Part shown: positions 1 to 5,815 of the stretch, in pieces | Position numbering within the stretch: the stretch's first letter is position 1 | Layout: each line of letters opens with the position of its first letter | Assembly: GCA_003171295.1 (NCBI GenBank) | Contig: PMYF01000194.1 | Location: 1 to 7,594 of the forward strand | DNA from: Acidobacteriota bacterium | GTDB lineage: Bacteria > Acidobacteriota > Terriglobia > UBA7540 | Direction of reading: 5' to 3' | Length of the DNA stretch: 7,594 bases | Made by a program: the position numbers and the translations under genes | The notes under the pieces: model-generated | Told to the model about the DNA's origin: nothing | The model's input: only the letters and a program-made list of their open reading frames with translations | Database searches by the model: none

Positions 1-1
1 C

Positions 2-706
2 TTCTCCTATCCGCCGAATGCGGTTCCGAGTGACGTGTACGAGGATTTTCGAACGATCGGATTTCATGTTTTTCGGCGCAGACTTGAGAATTCCAATATC
101 TCCGGAATAACGATCCATCATCCGACGGCAGGAATCTGCATCTTGGTGAACTATGACGAAGATATCTACCGTCAGAGATTTACCGCGGCGCATGAGGCAG
201 CGCACGGTATCCTCGACGCTGCCGATGTAATCGTGTCCTTCACGCGGGCATACAAGAAAGAAGATCTTGTCGAGACGCGTGCCAACCACTTTGCGGCACG
301 CTACCTGCTTCCTCCAAGCATTGTGAAGTCCATTCCCGTCACCTCGTGGAACACTGAAGCTGTACTCGAGTGGGCGAGCCACTTCAAAGTAAGCACCCGA
401 GCTTTGACGATCGCTCTCCTGGATGCGGGGATCATAGACGAGCAAACAGGATCGAACCTGTCCAAGGTGCGCGTGCCGGCTGCGCAGAAGGTCGATCCCG
501 AACTCGCCAATCTCAGCGAAACGGCCGCGGCCAGGAAGCGCCAGCTCTTCCAGCGCGGCCTGTCGGGATCGTACGTGACACTGTGCTTCAAAGCGTTTGA
601 CTGCGGCTTGGTCTCCGGAGGGCGTGTTGCAGAGATGCTCCTGGTCGATCAACTGCAATTGGGGGACCTGGCTTCGCTCTACAGCATCAACTTGCAGGCA
701 AGATGA
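2..706 (+). CDS. ImmA/IrrE family zinc metallopeptidase (5' partial)
   Basis: Predicted cytoplasmic zinc endopeptidase of the ImmA/IrrE (DUF955, COG2856) family. Members typically cleave or relieve a partner repressor or antitoxin. The zincin motif HEAAH is encoded at 191-205 within 'RFTAAHEAAHGIL'. It is followed by 'VETRANHFAARYLLP', which fits the family's third zinc ligand (Glu) and its ExxANxFAxxLLxP segment. The reading frame is open to the left window edge and reads FSYPPNAVPSDVYEDF before the GTG at 35, a stretch that looks like coding sequence. The real start is therefore probably outside the window, and such proteins often carry an N-terminal Xre helix-turn-helix there. The C-terminal ~90 residues are less conserved. 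The stop overlaps the next gene's start (ATGA at 703-706), so the two are translationally coupled. The family call is strong. The substrate is unknown, but a product of this operon is the natural guess. Confidence 0.88.
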   Translation, partial: FSYPPNAVPSDVYEDFRTIGFHVFRRRLENSNISGITIHHPTAGICILVNYDEDIYRQRFTAAHEAAHGILDAADVIVSFTRAYKKEDLVETRANHFAARYLLPPSIVKSIPVTSWNTEAVLEWASHFKVSTRALTIALLDAGIIDEQTGSNLSKVRVPAAQKVDPELANLSETAAARKRQLFQRGLSGSYVTLCFKAFDCGLVSGGRVAEMLLVDQLQLGDLASLYSINLQAR

Positions 707-1296
707 ACGACATTTCACAGTTCGCGAAGTTGAACGTGGCGGACACGTGCTCGCTGTGGAATCTGTTTGCTTCCCGACTACTCTATTCGACGGCCCGGTC
801 GGCGGGTGTTCAACTTTGCTGCACGGAGTTCGTGATTTACGAGTGTCTCTACAAGGCGAGCCCTGTCCTTCCTGAGCGAATCGAACTTCAAAGCCGTCTG
901 AAGAGGGCTCTTGCCGATCAGCACGTGACACCTTACAAGATTGACGTCGAAGACCTTCAGGACCTAGAGGTTCTCCGCAATCGGAAAAAATTGAGCCTGG
1001 GCGAGTTGTCCGTGATGGTCTTTGCGCGCAAGACCGCGCAAGCCGTGTTCACGGATGACCGGGGCGCGCAGAAGCTCTCGCGAACGATTATGGCAGAGGC
1101 CGCAGTTCAGAGCACGCCACATCTTTACGGGTGGTTGTACTTTACTTCTCTTCTCGGAGATGGAGATATTGAGCAAATCCGTTCGGATCTTCGGGGATTT
1201 AACCGGAGCCTCGAGCCCCATCTTGGGCAATATCATACGGAAGCACAGCGCTGTAAGGCGATTGCCAATCGGGCCAATTCAGAGGCTCAGGGATGA
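703..1296 (+). CDS. PIN-like domain protein, putative ribonuclease
   Basis: A 197-residue soluble protein that I read as a divergent PIN-domain (VapC-like) metal-dependent RNase. The acidic positions fall in PIN order: Asp14 at the end of the first strand ('VADTCSLWN'), Glu42 or Glu47 in 'TEFVIYECL', Glu101 in 'LSLGELSVMVFA', and Asp118/Asp119 in 'FTDDRGAQKL'. The 'LSLGE..VMVFA......FTDD' stretch closely resembles the second half of a PIN fold. The protein is longer than classical VapC (~130 residues), and its C-terminal 60 residues are unassigned. It overlaps the peptidase gene upstream and the HEPN gene downstream by ATGA, which implies one transcript and coupled translation; the Shine-Dalgarno before its ATG is weak, as expected with coupling. 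By analogy with VapC its substrate may be tRNA or rRNA. The gene is certain; the PIN assignment comes from motifs only. Confidence 0.72.
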   Translation: MNDISQFAKLNVADTCSLWNLFASRLLYSTARSAGVQLCCTEFVIYECLYKASPVLPERIELQSRLKRALADQHVTPYKIDVEDLQDLEVLRNRKKLSLGELSVMVFARKTAQAVFTDDRGAQKLSRTIMAEAAVQSTPHLYGWLYFTSLLGDGDIEQIRSDLRGFNRSLEPHLGQYHTEAQRCKAIANRANSEAQG

Positions 1297-2120
1297 CGAC
1301 CGATTTCAGATTCGTTGCCTACCGCGACTTCAAGCGCACCCTTGGCAAGATTAACGCCGTTGTCGAATGCGCCGAGCTGGCGACGCGCAAATTCGTCGAT
1401 GAGGCGGAACACGCTGCGGATCCCGACAAGTTCGTGCAGGAGGTTTCTGCCGTATTCAAGGTGCGGGTGGACAATTTGGACATCCCTCTCGTGAAGCAAC
1501 AAATTGCACAATTTCACATTGCCTCGGTTCACCAGGAATTTGAGTCCTTCTTGAAGGACCTTGCACGTGAGATCCGAGGCGAACTGATTCAACGTCCCAA
1601 GGGCATGAGCTTGCTCCAAGCCACACTCGCCGAACTGTTCGGAAGCTACGACAAATCAGTCAAGGCTTTGGGTCCGTTCGAGATCGAAGTGGCGGATTAC
1701 TATCGACAGGTGCGCAATGGCTTCGCACACACGGGAGCCGAAGGAGTCGTAAGAAGGAATGTGGATGCCCTGCGGAAGCTTGTTGAACAACAGGGGGATC
1801 CCTTTTCAAGACTGGCTGCGCCCAATCTTTATCCCGGCATCGAGTTTGACGATTTCATTCTTTTCACCCGAGTTGTAAAGCAACTGGCTCTGAAGTTTTG
1901 CCAGGCAGCTCGACCGACCGACGAAGCGATCGTGGATATGGTGTTGAGGCTTGATGAGGCCGGCAAGCACAATGTGAACCTCAAGAAGCTCGCCGGCCGA
2001 AATTCCCTGCCGATTCGAAGGCGTCGGGCACTTGCGGGTTTGCTGCGCACACTGTACAGTCTCGAAGAAGATGAATCGACCCCGATCGTAGAGCTGTTCC
2101 TGAGCGGGCCGCTAGCTTAA
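1293..2120 (+). CDS. HEPN-domain protein, putative ribonuclease
   Basis: A 275-residue soluble, mostly helical protein. It contains RNGFAH at residues 141-146 (codons from 1713), which matches the HEPN catalytic signature Rx4-6H in its common RNxxxH form. An upstream helical stretch ('FHIASVHQEFESFLKDLARE', ~74-93) resembles the first HEPN helices of RiboL-PSP/MAE_28990-type proteins. HEPN proteins are metal-independent RNases common in toxin-antitoxin, abortive-infection and CRISPR systems, and several cut tRNA anticodon loops. No transmembrane segment is seen. The basic 'RRRRA' stretch near residues 242-246 could contact RNA. The ATG at 1293 overlaps the PIN gene's stop and has GAGG seven bases upstream. 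The 3' end is odd: the last codons and the TAA stop lie inside the tRNA gene starting at 2106. Residues beyond ~190 are unrecognised. The HEPN call rests on one motif plus its helical context. Confidence 0.75.
   Translation: MTTDFRFVAYRDFKRTLGKINAVVECAELATRKFVDEAEHAADPDKFVQEVSAVFKVRVDNLDIPLVKQQIAQFHIASVHQEFESFLKDLAREIRGELIQRPKGMSLLQATLAELFGSYDKSVKALGPFEIEVADYYRQVRNGFAHTGAEGVVRRNVDALRKLVEQQGDPFSRLAAPNLYPGIEFDDFILFTRVVKQLALKFCQAARPTDEAIVDMVLRLDEAGKHNVNLKKLAGRNSLPIRRRRALAGLLRTLYSLEEDESTPIVELFLSGPLA
2032..2060 (+). promoter_or_regulatory. possible sigma70-type promoter for the tRNA
   Basis: TTGCGG (2032-2037) and TACAGT (2055-2060) are separated by 17 bases, matching 3/6 and 4/6 of the sigma70 consensus. 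This lies inside the HEPN gene, about 46 bases before the tRNA 5' end, and would let the tRNA be made independently of the operon. Such matches occur by chance in coding sequence, and the tRNA could equally be processed from the operon transcript. Confidence 0.22.
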
Positions 2121-2206
2121 CGGTTAGAGCGCCCCCCTCCATCAGTGCATTTTGAGATGCTCTGATGAAGGGGGTAGTCGAGGTTCGAATCCTCGGCGGC
2201 CCACCA
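2106..2206 (+). tRNA. tRNA with enlarged (33-nt) anticodon loop; identity undetermined
   Basis: A near-complete cloverleaf. The acceptor stem GGGCCGC (2106-2112) pairs perfectly with GCGGCCC (2196-2202), followed by discriminator A2203 and an encoded CCA (2204-2206). T8 and A9 are present, then the D stem GCTT/GAGC with loop AACGGTTA containing G18-G19. The anticodon stem is CCCCC/GGGGG (2132-2136/2170-2174). The variable loop is TAGT, and the T arm is CGAGG-TTCGAAT-CCTCG (2179-2195). All invariant D- and T-loop bases are in place. The anomaly is the anticodon loop: C32-T33 at 2137-2138 and A37-A38 at 2168-2169 are recognisable, but 29 bases sit where three are expected. If 26 bases after CCA were removed, the loop would be CTCCAAA, giving a Trp-like CCA anticodon. 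The body otherwise reminds me of tRNAs with CTCATAA loops, so I leave the identity open. The 5' end overlaps the HEPN gene by 15 bases. Confidence 0.82.
2132..2174 (+). other. extended anticodon-arm hairpin inside the tRNA
   Basis: The insert forms its own helix. CATCAG (2140-2145) pairs with CTGATG (2162-2167), then comes a T-T mismatch (2146/2161), then GCAT (2147-2150) pairs with ATGC (2157-2160), closed by the hexaloop TTTGAG (2151-2156). Together with CCCCC/GGGGG this gives a long, nearly continuous arm. In a register shifted by one C, T2138 pairs with A2169 and only C2139/A2168 mismatches between the two helices. The symmetry suggests a selected RNA structure rather than random insertion. 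It is far too short for a group I intron. Confidence 0.75.
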
Positions 2207-2216
2207 TCACCTGCAA

Positions 2217-2251
2217 CTGCCCGAAGCACGAAACACTTGGCCTTTCGGCAG
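2217..2251 (+). repeat. imperfect inverted repeat downstream of the tRNA
   Basis: CTGCCCGAA (2217-2225) can pair with TTCGGCAG (2244-2251), giving eight base pairs with one bulged C around an 18-base loop. It starts 11 bases after the tRNA CCA, where a terminator or processing hairpin could lie. It is followed by GAAAACGG rather than a T run, so an intrinsic terminator is not supported. Confidence 0.3.
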
Positions 2252-2310
2252 GAAAACGGCTCCCTCCGATTCAAGCCGGCTTTGCATGCTATTCTGCGGA
2301 TTCTGTCACT

Positions 2311-2483
2311 TTCAATGTCCCCATAGAGTCGATCGATTACCTCAGCATCCAGCGTTTCCTTGAAGCCGGAGTCCGGGAAAGATCTGTCCTGGACTTTAAG
2401 GTTGATTTCCCGTGCACTTCGAAAAGACCCGTGCAGCTTTTGCCAATGACCGTCTATATGTATTACCGCAAACTAAGGATTAG
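2311..2483 (+). pseudogene. remnant of an AlbA_2 (Schlafen-type) ATP-binding protein, frameshifted
   Basis: Frame 1 reads VPIESIDYLSIQRFL and AGVRERSVLDFKVDFP, which resembles the N-terminus of AlbA_2 proteins (pattern 'I.SI...hlq.Li..gv.E...lDFK.dlP'). Around 2410-2412 the similarity moves to another frame, which reads VHFEKTRAAFANDRLY and fits the following family motif 'AAFAN'. That frame stops at TAG 2481-2483. No start codon is in frame just before the conserved part (a GTC sits where one would be expected). Intact AlbA_2 proteins are several hundred residues, so this is a decayed fragment with a one-base indel plus loss of the 3' part. AlbA_2 proteins occur often in mobile and defence neighbourhoods. 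The call rests on short motifs and has no long alignment behind it. Confidence 0.45.
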
Positions 2484-2604
2484 TGAAAGAGGAAGCACCT
2501 CCACCGCCACTTGGAACCACCGATGCGTGGCGATGAACTAGCAGAAGCGGTAGGGCAGCCATGCTAGGTATTCTGAAACTGTCGCGCAATCCAGACTCAT
2601 CTTC

Positions 2605-4170
2605 TCACGGCCTTGCCGCCGTTGCTTCGGTCTTTGCACCGCTGGTATCGCTATAGGCGTAGAGATCTTCATAGGGCCAGAACACCCCATGAGGCGACGT
2701 GAAAACCAGGCGGAGTCCCATCTGCTGCAAGTTGTCGCCGGAAAGTTGCCAGTGGGAAAGGACCACAGGAACCGCGCCAGATGACCGCTTGACGGCCTGA
2801 ATCTCTTCCACGCTCACCAGCCGGGTTTCATCCCTCCCCTTGCGGAACACTACAAATTGCCCTTGGCAATCGCAGGATGGAAAATAAGCGGACATCACTC
2901 CAGTACGGGCAAGCACAACGGACGCAGCGTAATCCGGCTCAACAACGAGCGGTCTTTGGGCCAGCCCCGCGTGCTCCAGCCAAGCAGCCGTTGCCTCGGC
3001 ACTCGAAAACGGCTGATCCCACTCCAACACCGAGCATTCGAGCGACATGACCATCTGCATCGCCAACAGGAGCACGAGCACAGGCTGTGCATAGCGAAAC
3101 GGCAGCCAAGGCCGCCCCCCTTCAGCCTGCGAGTTCAGCATCAATGCGACCAGGAGGATCACGAACAACGTGCTTACGTGATGTGGGCTCGGAGTATGCA
3201 CCGTTGCCAACATCGCGGCCATCCATAGCAGCGAGGTCGACGCAAAGAACCATCGGCCACGGCGCGTCCCCAACGAAGCCACAACCAGAAGCCATAGACC
3301 CACGGACAAAGCCGCCGCCACAGCCGATGGATGCAACTCGGGAATGAGCTTCTCCCGGAGCGAACCGCGTAGCATCTCCGGAATGAAGGGCACAAAATAG
3401 CTCCACAGCCGGCCCGTGCCGATCATTAGGTAGTCAAGCCAGGACGCACCCGCAATGTCATAGTCGGGAGTTGCGCCGTCCGGTGCCGGCCGGAGCGTGA
3501 GGTAGCAGACGGCCAAGGCCGCGCCAAGGGTCGCGGCGGAGAGCCAGAATCGCCGCTCTCTCAGGCGTCCGACTGCAACACGCTCGCCGGCGACCGGGTC
3601 CAGCCAGTAGAGCCAGACGAAAATGCCCGCAGCGGCCGGGATGGCGAGGAAATGCGTGTTGATTGCCAAGGCCAGCAGCACCATCGCCAGCCAGTGCCGC
3701 GGCCGGTCTGCCAGAAGACACCGAGCTGCGCCCACCAACAGCACGGCAGCCAGCATGTAGCTCCGCGCCGGGACTCCCATGTGAAAGAAGACGAACACGC
3801 CGAATATCGACAAGACCCGGGTCGCAACCGGCAGCCTGCGCTCTCGGAGCACCAGCCAGGCCATCGTAACCGACAGCGCATAGTTGAGAACATGCATCAA
3901 GGCCAAGGGCGCGGAGAGATGCGCCGGCAGGTAGAGCAGCAAGTACCACAGTGCCGGGTGGCCCTCGTAGCGCAAATGTTGGGCCAGCTCCAGAAGATTC
4001 CGGCTGTCACGCGCGATCAGCCAAGCCTGCGCCTCGTCGCCGAACATCTCGTGACGAACTGTCACCAAGGCCAGCAGGCCCGCGAAAAGCGCGAGGGCCC
4101 CATTGACAATGGCTTTCTCCCCCGGCAAATCCTTGGGCGCCACCGGGCGCCTACCGTACTCACGCTGCAT
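2605..4170 (-). CDS. GT-C type glycosyltransferase-like integral membrane protein (copy B)
   Basis: A 521-residue inner-membrane protein with roughly ten or more hydrophobic segments, the first at about residues 21-37. The first loop holds 'RHEMFGDEAQAWLIARDS', with an Asp-Glu pair at 45-46 at the position of the catalytic acidic motif of GT-C enzymes (GT39/PMT/ArnT-like). 'LRYEGHPALWYLLL' follows. Such enzymes use polyprenyl-phosphate-linked sugars on the periplasmic side; donor and acceptor are not deducible here. The frame extends upstream to 4317, but that would overlap the oxidoreductase gene by 83 bases and add an Arg-rich tail. I chose ATG 4170 because AAGGGG lies six bases before it and the length then matches the paralogue (522 residues). 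ATG 4176 is possible but too close to the Shine-Dalgarno. It is the last gene of the cassette, 64 bases after the oxidoreductase. Its C-terminal ~120 residues appear soluble. Confidence 0.85.
   Translation of the reverse strand: MQREYGRRPVAPKDLPGEKAIVNGALALFAGLLALVTVRHEMFGDEAQAWLIARDSRNLLELAQHLRYEGHPALWYLLLYLPAHLSAPLALMHVLNYALSVTMAWLVLRERRLPVATRVLSIFGVFVFFHMGVPARSYMLAAVLLVGAARCLLADRPRHWLAMVLLALAINTHFLAIPAAAGIFVWLYWLDPVAGERVAVGRLRERRFWLSAATLGAALAVCYLTLRPAPDGATPDYDIAGASWLDYLMIGTGRLWSYFVPFIPEMLRGSLREKLIPELHPSAVAAALSVGLWLLVVASLGTRRGRWFFASTSLLWMAAMLATVHTPSPHHVSTLFVILLVALMLNSQAEGGRPWLPFRYAQPVLVLLLAMQMVMSLECSVLEWDQPFSSAEATAAWLEHAGLAQRPLVVEPDYAASVVLARTGVMSAYFPSCDCQGQFVVFRKGRDETRLVSVEEIQAVKRSSGAVPVVLSHWQLSGDNLQQMGLRLVFTSPHGVFWPYEDLYAYSDTSGAKTEATAARP
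3613..3769. repeat. segment duplicated at 6820-6976 (GT-C paralogue copy B)
   Basis: This stretch aligns without gaps to 6820-6976 at a constant offset of 3207. By hand I count about 18 mismatches over 157 bases (~88% identity). It encodes the conserved membrane region around 'AARCLLADRPRHWLAM'. The two copies are in the same orientation. Confidence 0.8.
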
Positions 4171-4176
4171 GCCCAT

Positions 4177-4182
4177 CCCCTT
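4177..4182 (-). promoter_or_regulatory. ribosome binding site deciding start at 4170
   Basis: AAGGGG on the minus strand is followed by ATGGGCATG. It leaves zero bases to the ATG at 4176 but six to the ATG at 4170, which favours the latter as the start. Confidence 0.6.
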
Positions 4183-4234
4183 GCTGTATCTGCGGAGAGC
4201 CGGTTGACGTTGCGCACCGCTGGCGCGGCAGCGA

Positions 4235-5815
4235 TCACGCCACCTGCCCCTTCTCTTCGTGATAGTCCGACTCCGTATTGATGGCCCAAATATTCGCCTT
4301 GGAGGTGACACCGGCAACGATGTTCTCCACTGCCGTCATTGCAGTCAGCATGGAATGGTCCTGGTTGTTGTATTTGTGCATTCCATTACGGCCCACGAGA
4401 AAGAGGTTTTCGATACAGTCCACCCAGTCACGGATGACATTGAAACGGGCATAGCTGCCGAAGTACGCCGGATACGTCTTGGGCACATGGACCACGTGCG
4501 CATCCTCTACATCCTCGGACTTGACCATGCCGATCTTGGCCACTTCCCGGACCGCGAGCTGGACCATCTCCTCATCGCTCAGCCTCCAGAGCGGGTCACT
4601 CTCGTTGCAGAAATACTCGAGACCTATCCACACCTTCGACGGATCGGCAACCAGCCATGGACTCCAATTGTTGAAGACCTGAAGGCGGCCGACATGCACA
4701 TCCGGTTCCTGGATATAGATCCAATTGTCCTTGAGAGGAGTTCCGTCGTCTTCGTGAACTGTGAGCTTCTTGACGAGCAGGCCTACAGTAATGAAGTCGC
4801 GATACATCAGACCTTCGCTTACCTCCTTCACCTCGGCCGGCACTTCGGCTGAGATGGCGCGGATGAGATCGCGCACCGGCATTGTGGAGAAAACGTAGTC
4901 GCCGGCGAAGCGGACACGGTAGCCCGCGACGTCCACCCCTTCGACCGCAACAACTCTTCCCTCCTTTACCTGCAGGTGATCTACCTGAATGCCGAAATGA
5001 ATCTCTCCCCCGGCTTCGCGCACGCGATCGGCCACATGCTCCCACAACTGACCCGGTCCCAGCTTCGGATAGAGGAATTCCTCGATCAGCGAGGTCTCAG
5101 TCTGTTTTTGCCCAATATCTCCGGGGCACCTGGAGACAAATGCTTTCTTAAAGACGTGCGCAACCACACCCTTCAGCGAAAGGCCCTTAATCCGCTGTGC
5201 CCCCCACTCTGCGCTGATTCGGTTGCACGGCACACCCCAGACCTTTTCCGTATACGACTTGAAGAAGGTGAGGTAGAGTTGGCGGCCGAAACGGTTGATG
5301 AGGAAGTCCTCCAGCGTCTTTTCCTCGGGGTTGGGGAACAGGGCGGCGCCCATGTAGCTGATGCCGCTGCGGATGGTCCTGGAAACTCCCATCTTCCGGA
5401 GCGTGTCGCCTGTAAGCCTGATGGGATAGTCGAAGAAACGCCGAAGAAAGTAGATGCGGCTCTTGCGTGGCCGCACCAGCATCACCAGATTCGAATGCAC
5501 AGGAGACGGGTTACCATTGACAGCCGGCGTTGCGCGCTGCTGACCGCGATACTTCAACAGACCCAGGTCGCCAGAGGCTGCCTCGATCGGCATCAGGTCC
5601 ACCCACCACTGCATCACGCGGTTCGACTTTGAGAAGAAGCGATGACCGCCGATGTCCATCCGGTTGCCCTTGTACCGGACGGTGCGGCTAATCCCGCCGA
5701 TAGCGTTCGTTGCCTCGATTACGATAGGCCGGATTCCAGTCCGGCGCTGGAGTTCAAATGCCGCAGTCAGGCCAGCTGGCCCGGCCCCGATGATCACTGC
5801 CGTTCCCTGGTTCAT
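4235..5815 (-). CDS. FAD-dependent oxidoreductase, amine-oxidase / UDP-galactopyranose-mutase-like
   Basis: A 526-residue soluble flavoprotein. The N-terminal Rossmann dinucleotide motif is GAGPAG (residues 10-15), with Glu34 ending the second strand for adenosine ribose binding. It is followed by GGISRT (40-45) and GGHRFF (56-61), typical of the protoporphyrinogen-oxidase/amine-oxidase superfamily. The C-terminal FAD motif is 'LFLVGRNGMHKYNNQDHSM', a signature I associate with family members in polysaccharide biosynthesis loci. It lacks a signal peptide, so it is cytoplasmic or membrane-peripheral. The reaction is not certain: it may act on a nucleotide sugar or isoprenoid-linked intermediate made available to the adjoining GT-C proteins. 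The ATG at 5815 has GGGAG six bases upstream (5822-5826), and its ATGA overlaps the stop of the gene before it, implying translational coupling. Length is normal and no key motif is missing. Confidence 0.88.
   Translation of the reverse strand: MNQGTAVIIGAGPAGLTAAFELQRRTGIRPIVIEATNAIGGISRTVRYKGNRMDIGGHRFFSKSNRVMQWWVDLMPIEAASGDLGLLKYRGQQRATPAVNGNPSPVHSNLVMLVRPRKSRIYFLRRFFDYPIRLTGDTLRKMGVSRTIRSGISYMGAALFPNPEEKTLEDFLINRFGRQLYLTFFKSYTEKVWGVPCNRISAEWGAQRIKGLSLKGVVAHVFKKAFVSRCPGDIGQKQTETSLIEEFLYPKLGPGQLWEHVADRVREAGGEIHFGIQVDHLQVKEGRVVAVEGVDVAGYRVRFAGDYVFSTMPVRDLIRAISAEVPAEVKEVSEGLMYRDFITVGLLVKKLTVHEDDGTPLKDNWIYIQEPDVHVGRLQVFNNWSPWLVADPSKVWIGLEYFCNESDPLWRLSDEEMVQLAVREVAKIGMVKSEDVEDAHVVHVPKTYPAYFGSYARFNVIRDWVDCIENLFLVGRNGMHKYNNQDHSMLTAMTAVENIVAGVTSKANIWAINTESDYHEEKGQVA

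Larger units (their letters stand above)
2207..2604. other. gene-poor gap between tRNA and glycosyltransferase cassette
   Basis: This gap of about 400 bases contains no intact gene. It holds an inverted repeat at 2217-2251 and a degraded AlbA_2 coding remnant at about 2311-2483. In 2484-2604 I see only short non-homologous reading frames; one in-frame stretch after 2483 reads EEAPPPPLGTTDAWR before a stop and could be another scrap of coding sequence. No transposase, second tRNA copy or T-rich terminator was recognised. Confidence 0.6.

Noticed and set aside
2137..2169. Group I intron in the anticodon loop
   Set aside because: The insert is only 26-29 bases; group I introns need about 200 or more for a catalytic core.
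2106..2206. tRNA as an integration (att) site of a mobile element
   Set aside because: No second copy of the tRNA 3' end and no integrase are visible in the window, and the cassette lies on the 5' side rather than the usual 3' side. It remains possible beyond the edges.
2262..2284. Terminator-like CGGCT/AGCCG hairpin after the tRNA
   Set aside because: Only five base pairs around a 12-base loop with just three T residues following; too weak to call.
2152..2541. 129-residue open frame on the + strand starting in the tRNA
   Set aside because: It begins inside the tRNA and its start reads RGSNPRRPT, the familiar spurious translation of a tRNA T arm. Only the middle part has coding similarity (AlbA_2 remnant) and that changes frame.
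3652..4281. Long + strand frame opposite the GT-C gene
   Set aside because: Antisense shadow of a GC-rich membrane-protein gene; composition rich in Q, R, P and H with no family resemblance.
4171..4317. N-terminal extension of the second GT-C protein
   Set aside because: It would overlap the oxidoreductase gene by 83 bases, is Arg-rich and unlike the paralogue, while a good Shine-Dalgarno sits before ATG 4170.
4976..5632. 218-residue + strand frame opposite the oxidoreductase
   Set aside because: Antisense shadow; the minus strand carries the conserved FAD-binding motifs.
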